In this document: one piece after another, positions 51,487 to 62,200 of the stretch
Position numbering within the stretch: position 1 is the stretch's first letter
Layout of the letters: every line of letters begins with the position of its first letter
From: Candidatus Altimarinota bacterium
GTDB taxonomy: Bacteria; Patescibacteriota; Gracilibacteria; UBA4473
Assembly (NCBI GenBank): GCA_021734395.1
Contig: JAIPJB010000004.1
Location: 98,335-162,334, forward strand
Direction of reading: 5' to 3'
Length of the DNA stretch: 64,000 nt
Position numbers and translations under genes: made by a program
The notes under the pieces: model-generated
The model's input: only the letters and a program-made list of their open reading frames with translations
Told to the model about the DNA's origin: nothing
Database searches by the model: none

Positions 51487-53205
51487 TTATTTTCCAAGAT
51501 TCTCTATAAAGGATTGAAAGCTGAAGAATGTAGGAAATTCCTCGTTGACTTCTAAATCCTTACTTTTTCCACTTACAAAAAATGAAAAATTAAAATGATA
51601 ATGACCTTTGTTTTCGATATTTTCTTCCCAATCTTCAATATATTGCCCCAACTGATTTATTGACTTTTTTCGATCAGCAACCTGCCAAAACAATTCAAAA
51701 TCATCTATGTTTAGAATTACGGGCTTATATATTTTTAGATTTTCAAGATTGCCCGCTTTAATCTCCTGATTCAGGCAAGAATCAAATCGATTAAGGAGAT
51801 CAAAGTCTCCTAGATAATTTTCTGTAACTAAAACTGGAATGTTTTTTTTACCATTTTTTTTGTAATTTTCTACGTACGAATTTAATTTGAAAAATTTACC
51901 ACTCTCTTTCTTGCCTCTCGATTTTTCATCCTTAATTCCTTTATTGAAAAGTAACCTGTGTAAATCATCTTTTAAGAATTCTGTGCCGTCATTATACAGA
52001 GAGGAAAACCTATAATATTCAGTTGTGAACTCGATGATAATCACATACTCATCCGTTTCTAAAACAGCATCTGGACTTCCATTTTCTTCTGGTTTTTGAA
52101 CGTTTTCATTTCCAAAAATTTTTCTTAATAATTCAATAAAATAGCTCTCTAAGAGATATCCATATTGCTCTCTAATTGATTGCAAATTAGTAGTTATAAG
52201 AGCATTCAAATGCCATAAGAACCCAGCACACAATCCATCAAATAAAAACTTAAAGTCGATAATACAAAAATTATTATCATCTATTTTGAAAACAGGATAA
52301 TCAAAGAAGGTCTGGAAATTTTTATAGAATCCCTCTATCCCATCCCGCCGACCTTCTTTTATTTTTTCTTTAAATCCAGCTAAATCAACAGATAAATGGT
52401 TTATAAGCTTTAATAAATCATGATCGTCTCCAAAATTTTGTTTTCTGATGTAAAAGGTGTCGATGTTTTTAAAATCAAACCCTAATTTTTGAAGTTGCTC
52501 GTCAGCGTATTTCTCTTTTAGAAGAGGCATCTTAAGATACCAGTAGTAAAGAGTGGCTATAGCATGGAAATATTCTTGTAACGACAAACCAGTTTTCTCT
52601 TCAAGTAGCTGTAATCCCGATTTAATGTGCTTTTTTTTGTCATCTTCTGTTTTCTCAAGCAATTCATTGTAAATATACCAGTATCTCTGAAGTCTTAATT
52701 CGTAAATGTTTGCAGCAGTTTTTGGGATATAGTAGTAAGGATAAGTTTTTATAAAATGATCTTTTTCCAAAGATGAATCTGGAATAAGCTGACTGGCAAG
52801 TAATAAGCTTTTGCAATATTCACGAGCATTCTCGAAACTTTTTTGTCCTGTTATTTTTTCTTTTCCCTCATTTTTTTTGATTAATTCTGCAATTAAAAAA
52901 AGCAGATTGTCTCTATGGAAAATGATGCCACTGTTTGGAGGATTTTTTACAAGATTTATTTTGCCGATTTCATCTAATCCAATTTCCTCTGATTTCTCAG
53001 CATGATTTGTTTGTACTATAGCATTAAGAAACGAGCTGTATGAAATACTTTCATAATTATCAAACTCTTTGATGATATCTTCAATCAATGATTTAATATT
53101 AGAATCATCTTCTAAGTAAGAGAGAGGAAGAACGATCCCATTTTTTAATACTTCTGAAAATAAATTCTTATACGATAGATATGTTTTAACTTTTGTTTGA
53201 GTCAT
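51487..53205 (-). CDS. PD-(D/E)XK-nuclease-like protein of unknown family
   Basis: From ATG 53205 (MTQTKVKTYLSYKNLFSEVL) the protein has 572 residues. A nuclease-like core is visible at GSPDAVLETDEYVIIIEFTTE, where the D and E-x-T pattern, in a beta-hairpin context after a helix (YFIELLRKIFGNENVQ), resembles PD-(D/E)XK restriction enzymes with a variant third residue (Thr rather than Lys). The rest is unfamiliar, with a long helical N-terminal part. The start codon follows the stop of the short DUF2130-like gene by one base (TGATATG), and the DUF4209-like gene starts 12 nt after its end, so the three are coupled. The frame extends to 53268 but would overlap the upstream gene. Confidence 0.55.
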   Translation of the reverse strand: MTQTKVKTYLSYKNLFSEVLKNGIVLPLSYLEDDSNIKSLIEDIIKEFDNYESISYSSFLNAIVQTNHAEKSEEIGLDEIGKINLVKNPPNSGIIFHRDNLLFLIAELIKKNEGKEKITGQKSFENAREYCKSLLLASQLIPDSSLEKDHFIKTYPYYYIPKTAANIYELRLQRYWYIYNELLEKTEDDKKKHIKSGLQLLEEKTGLSLQEYFHAIATLYYWYLKMPLLKEKYADEQLQKLGFDFKNIDTFYIRKQNFGDDHDLLKLINHLSVDLAGFKEKIKEGRRDGIEGFYKNFQTFFDYPVFKIDDNNFCIIDFKFLFDGLCAGFLWHLNALITTNLQSIREQYGYLLESYFIELLRKIFGNENVQKPEENGSPDAVLETDEYVIIIEFTTEYYRFSSLYNDGTEFLKDDLHRLLFNKGIKDEKSRGKKESGKFFKLNSYVENYKKNGKKNIPVLVTENYLGDFDLLNRFDSCLNQEIKAGNLENLKIYKPVILNIDDFELFWQVADRKKSINQLGQYIEDWEENIENKGHYHFNFSFFVSGKSKDLEVNEEFPTFFSFQSFIENLGK

Positions 53206-53206
53206 A

Positions 53207-53467
53207 TCACGAAATACACTTCTTAAAATTTTCTGCCCGTTCCCACATATCTTTTTTTTCAGCTTCAACCTGCTTTTTTATTTCTTCTTCCATGTTTTTT
53301 TGAGAAGCCTCAAGTTGTTTTTCTCGTTCAATAATTTTGGCTTCTTTTTCTTTAATCAGAGCTTCCATTTCGCTTCGCATTTGCTGTTTTATTTTCCCAG
53401 TAAGTGCCTCTGTGAGCGGAATTTCTGTTCCACAACTTGGACAGGTGATGAGTGTTGTATCAGTCAT
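53207..53467 (-). CDS. Short DUF2130-like N-terminal protein (zinc-ribbon half plus coiled coil), probably truncated
   Basis: From ATG 53467 the product is 86 residues: TTLITCPSCGTEIPLTEALT, then a charged coiled coil rich in Glu/Lys/Gln (MRSEMEALIKEKEAKIIERE). This matches the N-terminus of DUF2130 proteins, which normally continue to about 400 residues with a nuclease-like domain. Here the frame stops after AENFKKCIS. The stop is one base from the ATG of the PD-(D/E)XK-like protein, so the downstream gene may have replaced the lost part or the short protein may have been retained as a partner. The frame is open to 53521, overlapping the preceding gene. Confidence 0.55.
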   Translation of the reverse strand: MTDTTLITCPSCGTEIPLTEALTGKIKQQMRSEMEALIKEKEAKIIEREKQLEASQKNMEEEIKKQVEAEKKDMWERAENFKKCIS

Positions 53468-53474
53468 GATTTTT

Positions 53475-54308
53475 TTAAAAAAGGGAATTTTGGCTATCTT
53501 TTGGTGGATAAAAAACACCAATAATTATATATGGATTTTTAGCTTTTCTTCGATGATGTTCTAATGTAGAACCGACAAAAAAAGAAACTTCTCTTTTTGT
53601 AAGCATCCAATCTTTATATTTTTCAATTACTTTTGTTTTCAATAAATCCAAATCATCAAGATAATTTCTGGCTAATTCGACGATCTCCCAATCTTCAATT
53701 TTCATTCTGTGTCCACTACATTCTGCACAACACTTAAACTTGTAAAAAAACTTAAAAGGGATTTTATCTAATGGTTTCATTTTCATATCCTCAAAAAGAG
53801 TTTCTTGTTCAAAAAGTTGTTGCCATTCGGGTTTCCATTTTGGGTCATCATCTTCAGTTTCTATGTCCAAAATTTCATGCGGTTTAATCATAAAAAGAGA
53901 ATCAGCGGAATATTGGTCATTGGCATCTGCTTTTTTGCGAAATTCAGATATTTTTTCACAAAGTGTTTTTTGCGAAACATAAGGAGTTAAGAAATCTTTT
54001 CGATCTCTCCATTTATCATTTTTTGTTAAACTTCCTGTAATTTCAATTTTATCTAAATCAATAGGACGGAATGTTTCGTATCGTTGATCTTTATCATGTT
54101 TTATCGCATCTAATTCAATCCAATCGTATTTCTCAAATTTCGTGTTAGTATTTAAATACCGATACGGCATTGGAACTAACCGAATCCATTCACCTTCTTC
54201 AGTAATTCCAGCCGTACAAACTAACTCTCGGTATCCTTTACTGGGATATGGAGGCGATTTAACGGTAATCAAAACTTTTTTATGCTGTGGGGATATGGAT
54301 GAGATCAT
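53475..54308 (-). CDS. Conserved partner of a DUF488 protein, function unknown
   Basis: From ATG 54308 (MISSISPQHKKVLITVKSPP) the protein is 277 residues. The N-terminal VKSPPYPSKGYRELVCTAGI and EGEWIRLVPMPYRYL segment looks like a small beta-barrel. A CCAECSGHR motif (possible metal site) lies in the C-terminal third, followed by helices and FFVGSTLEHHRRKAKNPYIIIGVFYPP. I know of no characterised member. Its start lies 29 bases inside the upstream Panacea-like/DUF488 gene, which suggests that the two proteins function as a pair. Confidence 0.6.
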   Translation of the reverse strand: MISSISPQHKKVLITVKSPPYPSKGYRELVCTAGITEEGEWIRLVPMPYRYLNTNTKFEKYDWIELDAIKHDKDQRYETFRPIDLDKIEITGSLTKNDKWRDRKDFLTPYVSQKTLCEKISEFRKKADANDQYSADSLFMIKPHEILDIETEDDDPKWKPEWQQLFEQETLFEDMKMKPLDKIPFKFFYKFKCCAECSGHRMKIEDWEIVELARNYLDDLDLLKTKVIEKYKDWMLTKREVSFFVGSTLEHHRRKAKNPYIIIGVFYPPKDSQNSLF

Positions 54309-55173
54309 ATTTTTTTTCGCAGTAATCAAATAAATGGTTGGCTACTATTGTTCGATGACAACAACACGTGTCTTTTTCAAAACACATTAAAGCCAATCTT
54401 TTATTTTGATCGAGTAATTTTTTTAAATAACTTAATTCATTCTTCACTTTTGGCATGTGTTGTTTTTCAAAATCAGAAAATAACAAGTCATAATCGGCTT
54501 GAGTATTTAGTTCTTGACGTAATTTGCCTGGAATTCCCAAATTCTTGACTGAAACATACTCGACCCGTCGATCCTGACAGAGTTTTTTTAAAGTGCTTTC
54601 CGTGAAACCATATTTCATACTTCGTGGATTATGGCGAACATCTACTAACGTGGTTATGTTGTTTTGGATCAAATTATTAAAAAACTGATCAACAGAGACA
54701 CCTTCATAACCGACTGTAAAAATACCAGCCGTTTGTTTTGCTGAATCTAAACGCGGATCAAACTTTTTATATAACTTATTTTTTTTCTGATTATTGATGG
54801 CAAAATATGGATATTCCTCATAAAGGGCATCGAGTAATTTATCAAAATCTTTGTTATTTACTCGGTTAGCAATGTTTGAAAGTTTGTACAAATTTCCACT
54901 CCCAACATCATCTAGTATTCTTTTTCTTTGTTCTTGACCTAATTTTGCTTCAATACTTCGCCCTTTGATTTCAATAAAAGTTTTGTTGGCAAGGGCTTTG
55001 CAGTCCAAGTCAACCACGAGTGAATAGGGACCATAGTGATAGGGGTGAAAATCATAAAAACTATTTTCAGACTCTTTGGAAAGATAAAAGAGTCCTTTCA
55101 TTAATTGTATTTTTTCACACTTCCCGCCACTGGCGAGCAAATACCCGAGAAGAAATTTTTGTCGAGTAAACAT
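54280..55173 (-). CDS. Fusion of SocA/Panacea-like and DUF488 domains
   Basis: The 297-residue protein starts with MFTRQKFLLGYLLASGGKCE...LMKGLFYLSKE...FYDFHPYHYGPYSLVVDLD, a segment resembling SocA/Panacea-type domains used as antitoxins or adaptors. From about residue 148 a DUF488 domain follows: GIFTVGYEGVSVDQFFNNL, LVDVRHNPRSMKYGFTE and, near the C-terminus, LALMCFEKDTCCCHRTIVA, with the cysteine/histidine motif typical of DUF488. DUF488 proteins recur in defence islands but their activity is not established. It overlaps the next gene by 29 bases and follows the HEPN-like gene by 91 nt, the only sizeable gap in the operon. Confidence 0.7.
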   Translation of the reverse strand: MFTRQKFLLGYLLASGGKCEKIQLMKGLFYLSKESENSFYDFHPYHYGPYSLVVDLDCKALANKTFIEIKGRSIEAKLGQEQRKRILDDVGSGNLYKLSNIANRVNNKDFDKLLDALYEEYPYFAINNQKKNKLYKKFDPRLDSAKQTAGIFTVGYEGVSVDQFFNNLIQNNITTLVDVRHNPRSMKYGFTESTLKKLCQDRRVEYVSVKNLGIPGKLRQELNTQADYDLLFSDFEKQHMPKVKNELSYLKKLLDQNKRLALMCFEKDTCCCHRTIVANHLFDYCEKKYDLIHIPTA

Positions 55174-55264
55174 GTTTTTATTTTAGATGTTCAAATTTTT
55201 TGTGCAAGTTTGAGGGCTTCAGAAATTAATTTTTGTTTTGACAACCTCAATAGTCTTTTTATTT

Positions 55265-56011
55265 TTAACTTGTCTTTTGAGAGCTATCTTTGGATTTTAA
55301 AAACTGCAAAAATCTAGGATTAACTTTGAGTTGTTGTTTTCTGTTTTTATCAATGTACAAATCAATTCCTGAAATATTTTTGAATAAAATGAGAGCATAT
55401 CGTATTACTTTTTTCGCATTTCCTTTGTCCTGTGTACTTTTTACATCCCATGAATGAGTATAGTTATTTCTAATATTTCTTATCTCCTCAAGCATCTTTT
55501 GATCATCGTCCTGAATTGCATTTGTCAAACGAAGAAGTTTTATTCTTCTTTCTTGATCTATTCTTCCAAATAGTACTTTTTGTTCTTCATCATTTAGTAC
55601 TTTTCCTGCAACAGAAAATTCACTCATATTCCAAACAACCAATGTCATCATTTCTGCGGCTAATCCTGCCATTGCTATACACGAAACATATTCACCAAGA
55701 GTGAAATATTTTTTCCCCAGTATAATTGGCTGAATAATTCGACTCGTTAGTTGTGCATAATCTTGACTGGGCGTGATGCTCGTATGAGTATCTTTGTCGG
55801 TAATTTCACAATATCTTTTAATCTCACTTACTTTAATTTTGTAAAAAGTTTTACTGAGGAACTCTTCCAAGGGTTTTATCCTAAAATTAACGAGATGATC
55901 TTCTATAGTTTTCCGTGCAGGTTTGGTAAGGAGCCATTTCTCTTCCTCTTCGGTAAAACTAGGACCAAAGCGATTAAAATTTAACAGAATTGTATTATCT
56001 TTTTGTGTCAT
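55265..56011 (-). CDS. HEPN-like (DUF4145-type) protein
   Basis: The 248-residue protein has an N-terminal region of unknown fold and a helical C-terminal half. EYVSCIAMAGLAAEMMTLVVW resembles the first helix of DUF4145/HEPN domains, and IRNIRNNYTHSWDV contains RNNYTH, an RxxxxH motif. Such proteins accompany restriction systems and may act as RNases or as adaptors. The start lies 2 nt after the methyltransferase stop, so cotranslation is likely. Confidence 0.65.
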   Translation of the reverse strand: MTQKDNTILLNFNRFGPSFTEEEEKWLLTKPARKTIEDHLVNFRIKPLEEFLSKTFYKIKVSEIKRYCEITDKDTHTSITPSQDYAQLTSRIIQPIILGKKYFTLGEYVSCIAMAGLAAEMMTLVVWNMSEFSVAGKVLNDEEQKVLFGRIDQERRIKLLRLTNAIQDDDQKMLEEIRNIRNNYTHSWDVKSTQDKGNAKKVIRYALILFKNISGIDLYIDKNRKQQLKVNPRFLQFLKSKDSSQKTS

Positions 56012-56013
56012 TT

Positions 56014-59000
56014 TTAACTTTTCAAAACCACCTCCCGCTCTTCCTCCGTCAATTCATACAAATCAAACACCATCTCATCAATCCTTGCCTCGATCTCTTT
56101 TTGGCGGACTGGTGTTTTTTTGGGGTCGTAGTCGGGATCGGAGGTGATGGCGAGGATTTGATCGACGAGTTCAATGAAAGGTTTTTGTGCTTCGGAGGAG
56201 ATTTTTTTAATGGGAATAAAATCTAATTGAGATTTCCTAACATAAGGAAATAGTTTGTCAGTTAGGACAAAAGTTTTTTTGAAAAAGAAGAAAATTAGCT
56301 TTGAATTCAGGAGTGCGACGATATATCTGTTTTCGAAATCAGGGTCAATTGAATTGGCACAATATAGTGTATTTAACACAACAGCACCGCTTCTATCAAA
56401 TGTCGCAACCAGCTGATTTCCAACTCTTCTAATTAGAATTTTAGCGTTTTTATAAAGCTCTAATAGTTTAAATTTTTTTACATCCCTTTCGTCAAAGTCA
56501 ATATAGCAACCTTGGTGATTTACCAAGTATGTTCCTACATCCTGTCCTCTAAGGAGTTTGAAATCATTCACTACTTTTGACACTGATTCGTCTTTTTTCC
56601 CGCATTCCACTCCTCTGGTAATACTTAGTATTCCGCCTAGTAGTCTGATATTTTGTTTAAGTTTTTCAAAAATTCCCTGATCATCTTTAGAGATTTCCGT
56701 ATTAATCATAGAGAAAGGAAGCTCTAAAAAAGTCGATAAATCAATCTTATTTTTGGTGAAAAACATTTTGTGATCAAACTCCTTAATGACAACATCTTCG
56801 TGCTTATTTTTCTTGGAATTAAAGAATATACAGGACTCAACACTGGCTGACTCAAATATTCCAGATCCAATTACTATTTCATACAAACCATTCCCAATCA
56901 TTATTTCACGTATAACCTGATAATTTTCATTATTAATAAATGGTTTCGGAATGATATATGTTATACCATTATTCGTAATGCTTAAGCCTAATTCCATAAA
57001 AATTGAGAACAAGTCAAATTGACCTATTGCCGACCTAAATGATTTTTTTAAAGATTCTTTTTCTTCGTCAGAAATGCCGTTTTTGGTATTCACATAAGGC
57101 GGATTCCCAATCACCACATCAAAACCACCTTTTTGTTGAAATACATCACTAAACTCCAGCTTCCAAATAAAGAATGGACGAATATTTTTCCGACGAAGTT
57201 CTCTGATTTTCCCCAGCTTATCTTCACGACCTTGTTCTTCCAGAGTTGCCTCAATTAGCTCCCATTTTAGAATATCAATTTTGTTTTTCAGTTCTTGTTT
57301 CTTGCTTCTTTGTGATTCGTGAATAAACGATTCAGTTAAATGTTGAAGTTCTTCAATCTTTCGGTCTGTTGTTGTCCCAAAGTTTAAACCCAATTGTACG
57401 GTTTTTTTAGAATCATTTTTTTCAAGCAAACTCTCATCAAACAATTTAATTCCTTCATACTCAGAAATAAGACTATTTCCCTGCATGATTTTATGCTCAA
57501 GGTTTGGGAGAGGATGTGGGTCTTTTTCTTCTACCACGAGAGCCAGCCACATTCGAAGTTTGGCAATCTCTACCGCACCAGAGTCAATATCCACTCCGTA
57601 AATGGAATTGGAAATTGTATGAAGTTTGAGATCATAAGGAGACAATGCGCTTCTGGTATGAATCCCGAGAGCTTGTCTCGCTCGTACGACTTCATTGAGC
57701 ATTCCCAGAGGAAAAGCTCCCGATCCTACCGCAGGGTCGCAGACCTTGATGTTTTCCAGATACTGATCGAGTTCTTTTGCCTTTTCTCGAATCGTTTTTG
57801 GAAGCATGAATTTATAAGTATCCGTTTCTCGTCCTTTTTCGAGTACGGTTTTGTCGTTTTGGATAATAAGATCTCCTTTTTGTATAAATAACTCGATATC
57901 TTCTCGTGGGATGTTTTCTTTTGCCTCAGAGTGTAAGTAATTGATCAAACTCTCTTGGCACATGTAGTGAACGATTTCTCGTGGCGTATAAAATGCTCCT
58001 TTGCTTTTTCGGTCTTTAATTTCGAGGAGATTTTCAAAAACCTTCCCGAGCATTTCAGGGTCAACCGCCACTTCTTTTTCTAGCGGTTCGTTTTCATTTA
58101 CCGTGAAATTGTATCGATCAAAGACATCCAAAATTCCATCACCGATATCTCCTTCTTTGGTCTTATTGGTATTGGAGAACAGATCATCAGGTAAATTGAT
58201 ATACGTTGTTTCCCACGCATATCCATTCATTGGTTCAAAAAGCCCTCCATTCAGAAATGGCATACGACAATTATTGAGTCTTGGATAAATAGATTCTTTT
58301 CCTCTATCCTGTGCTAACGCTTCATAAAATAGTGGCTCAAGTACATCATCAAAAAAGTTTTTCCCATATTTCTCACGACGATTAAACAATTCCCTTAAAA
58401 AATTCTTTATTCCTTTCCCCCATACTTCTCCTGCCTTTACGCCAAACCATCCTTTTTTTTGTAAGAAATAAAGGAATGCCATTTGCCCCAGTGTTTTTTT
58501 TGCAAAATCGACCGTCGAGATTTCTTTCGATTCGAAATCTCGTTTAAGTTGAGTATCTTTTTCGAGAAGATCATCAAGAGCCTCTTTCATTCTCAGAAAA
58601 AGTTCGCAATATTTTCCAAAGAACTCATTGGTAACTTTTTCAATATTGAATGCCTCTTCAAGTTCCGCAAGAGTAGGTTCTTGATTGTTTTGTAATAGAG
58701 AAATGAAGCGACTTTTTGCAGTATGATTAGACTCGTTTATACCAACTAAGAAAGACCATCTTTTGGCTGGTGTAATATCCTCTGTACTTTTCAATTTCCC
58801 CTTCCTTTCTTCAAGTGTGTATTCTAATTTAACGAGTGATAATCGCCAATCATCTTCTTCCGGAGCGACAAAAGCTACCAATGCAGCATTAGTTCCATTG
58901 GTGTTTGGGGCACCTTTTTGATAGTGTTTCAGATAATCTGCTACAAAATTTCGTTGAGCTGTTCTGGCTCGATCAAGGGATGTATTTTTTTTGAGTAACA

Positions 59001-59226
59001 CTTGTAATATATCAATCGTCTTCCCTTCGGCATCTGTTCTATGTCCCACGACTTTATACTTGAGTATAAACGGACGAAATGCTTCTCGAACATATTGTTC
59101 TTCAAAGTTTCGAGCTAAAGGTGTATAGCTTTTAAAAAGATTGGCAACAAATGCATGAAACTTTTGTTCCTCGAATTTTGATTCAAAGGTAGATTGGATG
59201 ATTTGTTGAGCATCTTGTTTTTTCAT
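56014..59226 (-). CDS. Eco57I-type class I SAM-dependent DNA methyltransferase (type IIG-like)
   Basis: The 1070-residue protein contains an adenine-N6 methyltransferase domain: FYTPREIVHYMCQESLINYL, motif I as CDPAVGSGAFPLGML and motif IV as GNPPYVN, with a target-recognition region after about residue 700 and a conserved C-terminal part (SKLIFFFFKKTFVLTDKLFPYV). The N-terminal 350 residues are helical and include SLDRARTAQRNFVADYL. No PD-(D/E)XK cleavage site is obvious at the N-terminus. Its ATG overlaps the helicase stop by 4 bases, so methyltransferase and helicase are coupled and probably work together in restriction or a related defence mechanism. Confidence 0.88.
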   Translation of the reverse strand: MKKQDAQQIIQSTFESKFEEQKFHAFVANLFKSYTPLARNFEEQYVREAFRPFILKYKVVGHRTDAEGKTIDILQVLLKKNTSLDRARTAQRNFVADYLKHYQKGAPNTNGTNAALVAFVAPEEDDWRLSLVKLEYTLEERKGKLKSTEDITPAKRWSFLVGINESNHTAKSRFISLLQNNQEPTLAELEEAFNIEKVTNEFFGKYCELFLRMKEALDDLLEKDTQLKRDFESKEISTVDFAKKTLGQMAFLYFLQKKGWFGVKAGEVWGKGIKNFLRELFNRREKYGKNFFDDVLEPLFYEALAQDRGKESIYPRLNNCRMPFLNGGLFEPMNGYAWETTYINLPDDLFSNTNKTKEGDIGDGILDVFDRYNFTVNENEPLEKEVAVDPEMLGKVFENLLEIKDRKSKGAFYTPREIVHYMCQESLINYLHSEAKENIPREDIELFIQKGDLIIQNDKTVLEKGRETDTYKFMLPKTIREKAKELDQYLENIKVCDPAVGSGAFPLGMLNEVVRARQALGIHTRSALSPYDLKLHTISNSIYGVDIDSGAVEIAKLRMWLALVVEEKDPHPLPNLEHKIMQGNSLISEYEGIKLFDESLLEKNDSKKTVQLGLNFGTTTDRKIEELQHLTESFIHESQRSKKQELKNKIDILKWELIEATLEEQGREDKLGKIRELRRKNIRPFFIWKLEFSDVFQQKGGFDVVIGNPPYVNTKNGISDEEKESLKKSFRSAIGQFDLFSIFMELGLSITNNGITYIIPKPFINNENYQVIREIMIGNGLYEIVIGSGIFESASVESCIFFNSKKNKHEDVVIKEFDHKMFFTKNKIDLSTFLELPFSMINTEISKDDQGIFEKLKQNIRLLGGILSITRGVECGKKDESVSKVVNDFKLLRGQDVGTYLVNHQGCYIDFDERDVKKFKLLELYKNAKILIRRVGNQLVATFDRSGAVVLNTLYCANSIDPDFENRYIVALLNSKLIFFFFKKTFVLTDKLFPYVRKSQLDFIPIKKISSEAQKPFIELVDQILAITSDPDYDPKKTPVRQKEIEARIDEMVFDLYELTEEEREVVLKS

Positions 59227-62200
59227 TGGGCAAAGTATTCAGAAAGAATTATTTCTTGTGGAGCATTATGGTCTCGTTTTTTGTTACTATTTTGAGAAAT
59301 CAAAAAATCTTCTGGAAGCATGGTTTTGAGAAGATACAAAACCTTGAGTGGATTAATAATGATTTCAGGGTGAGTCGATATTTCCGCATGAATTTTTTTT
59401 GTAAGATCTTTAGGGATACTTCCGTTATCAAGGTTTTCAATTACTTGATCAATGTATCGGTCATCGTCTTCAGTAAATCCTTGGAATCGCTTGATTTCAC
59501 GAGATTTTAAAATCTTTGATAACCGTGCTGAATTGTCCCGACTCCCTCTTTTTTCTGAAAATTCTTCTTCTTCAGAATGTATTGATTTCTCAAGCATCTC
59601 AGCATTTTTTTCAAGAAGGATATAAAAGGATTTATCAAGCTTTATTTGTTTTTCTTCAGGATGACTCTTGAGCATTTGTACCGATTGCAAAAAATCAAGT
59701 TCCTCTGGGATGTGTGTTCCCGAATCGACAAGAAAGAATTTCTCCAATTTTCCCTTTCTGAAATAAGTAAGTAATTTGTTCTGAGACTCATTATATTTTC
59801 TTCCTGTACGAGCTTTTTTAGGAAGTTTCTTTATTTTTTCAAATAACGGTGAATTGTCATCTCGAATCTTTCGAATTTCTTGTAAATATTTAAGTTCGCT
59901 CTCACCTTCACTCTCACCTTCAATCACTTCTTTAGATATGAGTATATTAAAAAGACTATGAGCTTCTACTTCTTCTTGCTCGGTGAGAAGCTGAGCATCT
60001 GATCCCAACAATGAAATAAATGATGCGATTTTTGCTTCTGCACATTCTCGAAGTTTAATCTCATCATTTCCCTGATCACTCGGGAAAAAGGTGTAGGTAT
60101 AGATTTTTTTGTGTTCGGTGTTTACACGATTTATACGCCCGACTCGTTGCATGATTCGAGTAGGATTCCATGGAATATCATAATTGATAACCACATTGGC
60201 TTGGTGTAGGTTTGATCCTTCTGATAAAACATCTGTCGTAATCAAAATCTTATAATCATCTTTTTTGTTTTTCGCATTCCCGTCAAAGTTTGCAATTACG
60301 ATATCTCGATCAGATGCTGAGCTCGATCCAGAAAAAAGAAGCACTTGGTTGGGAAAGACTTCTTCAAGTTCTTGGGCAAGGTATTGAGCGGTTTCTTTGG
60401 ATTCTGTAAAGATAATAGATTTCCCATTCTTTACCGTTTCTTTTTTGGCTAATTTTTCTTTAAAAGTTAGGACTTTAGGATCTCGATCAATATCCTCCCA
60501 CATTTTTGAAATCTCTTTAAGAATCTGATAATCCGACTTGAGGTATTCGATATATTCTTCTTGAAAATCATTAGTTGAATATTTTTCTGCTCGACCAGCT
60601 TCAAGAAGCGTTTCTACTCCTTGTAGATCATTTTGATCTAAAAGATCAAAAATTTTATTGATATCTTTACTACTTACATACACATTCCCGTTTTCCCATT
60701 CATCAATAACTCTTTTGTAAGAGAGACTAAAACGGTTAAGTGATTGACGGAATGCATAGAAGCTACTTTCAAGTCGTTTCACAAGAAGCATTTTCATAAA
60801 CTTCATCATATTCTTTTGGGCGAGAGATTCCGCATGCCGAAGTTCTTTTTTGAGGTATAAGAGGGGCGTATAACGAGCATATTTGAATTCTTTTGAAATT
60901 CGTTCAAGAGTCTTAAAAAAGACTAAATCTTCTCGAGTATTAAATTCGTAAAAAATAGGATCTGGTTTTGCAATTTCTGGAAATTCCATCCCTTGTTTTT
61001 TAAGATCTTCTCCATAATTTCCCTGAATTTCTTTTCGTGTCCTCCGAACCATGAGATATTTGAGTACTTTTTCTCGTATGAGTTTGGAATTTTCCTTGGA
61101 AATATTCAGATATTCCGCTTTATCTTTTTGACGATCGAGTCCTTGCAAATTTCGTTCGAGTTTTTTAAAAAATGCTTCGAGATTCGACAAGTTTGGAATC
61201 GTGCTATTTCTGAGCGGCTGAAAGAGCTTAATCTGAGCCAAAAGATCACTTGGAGAATTATTGTAGGGGGTTGCTGTCACGAGGATGACTTTTTTCCCTC
61301 GGCAAATTTGAGCCAATCTCGTATAGGTTTCATTGCCTTCGTTCCGAAACCGGTGAGCCTCATCAATCAAAATAATATCAAAATCTTTGTGCTCATTGCG
61401 TTCGATAATTTTTTCAAGTACTCCAATCGATCGACATTTGTAATCTCTTGCACGAAATCCAAAATTTCGAAAAGAATTTTCCCAACTTCCTTCATTATGT
61501 TCATCAATTAGATGTGGAGGAGCAAGAACAAGCACTTTCCCTTTGAGCTCCTGACAAAGCATCGTCCCCATAAAGGTTTTCCCCAATCCCACGACATCAG
61601 ACAAAAATACGCCATCATATTCTTCAATTATCTTTTTAGCGTTGATAACTGCGTGATCTTGATAGAGGAGTTCTTTAAAGTTTTCTGGTCGGTAGCTGTG
61701 ATCAAGACGATCTTCTTGATTAATTTCTTGCCGAAAGTATTCATACAGAAATTTGAGATATAACTCATAAGGTGTAATGTCTTCTCTTAACCAACTATCT
61801 TTTTGAAGTGTTTCTATATACTGATCACTGACATCTACCGCATCACACCAAAGTTCTTCAAATTTGTTTTTTGCGAAATCATAGTCAGAAGGGTTTTTAA
61901 GTTCGACATTGAACTCTAAATTATCCACAAGACCTCGTTGTGTGAGATTACTTGATCCAGTAATTACTCGTCCGATATCTCGATCATCTTCATTAAAACT
62001 CATAATATACACCTTAGAATGTATTTTTTCTGTGGGATACGCCTTTATTTCTAGCTTCCCATTTTTTAGCCATTCAAGAAATTTTAAAACACCTTCTTCT
62101 ACTTGGTATTTATTCTCACTTTTTTCTAGTTCGTCTTTTATCTCTTCTCCGAGTTCCTCTCGTATTTGTTTATGAGATTTTGCTCGCTCAAGCATTTCAT

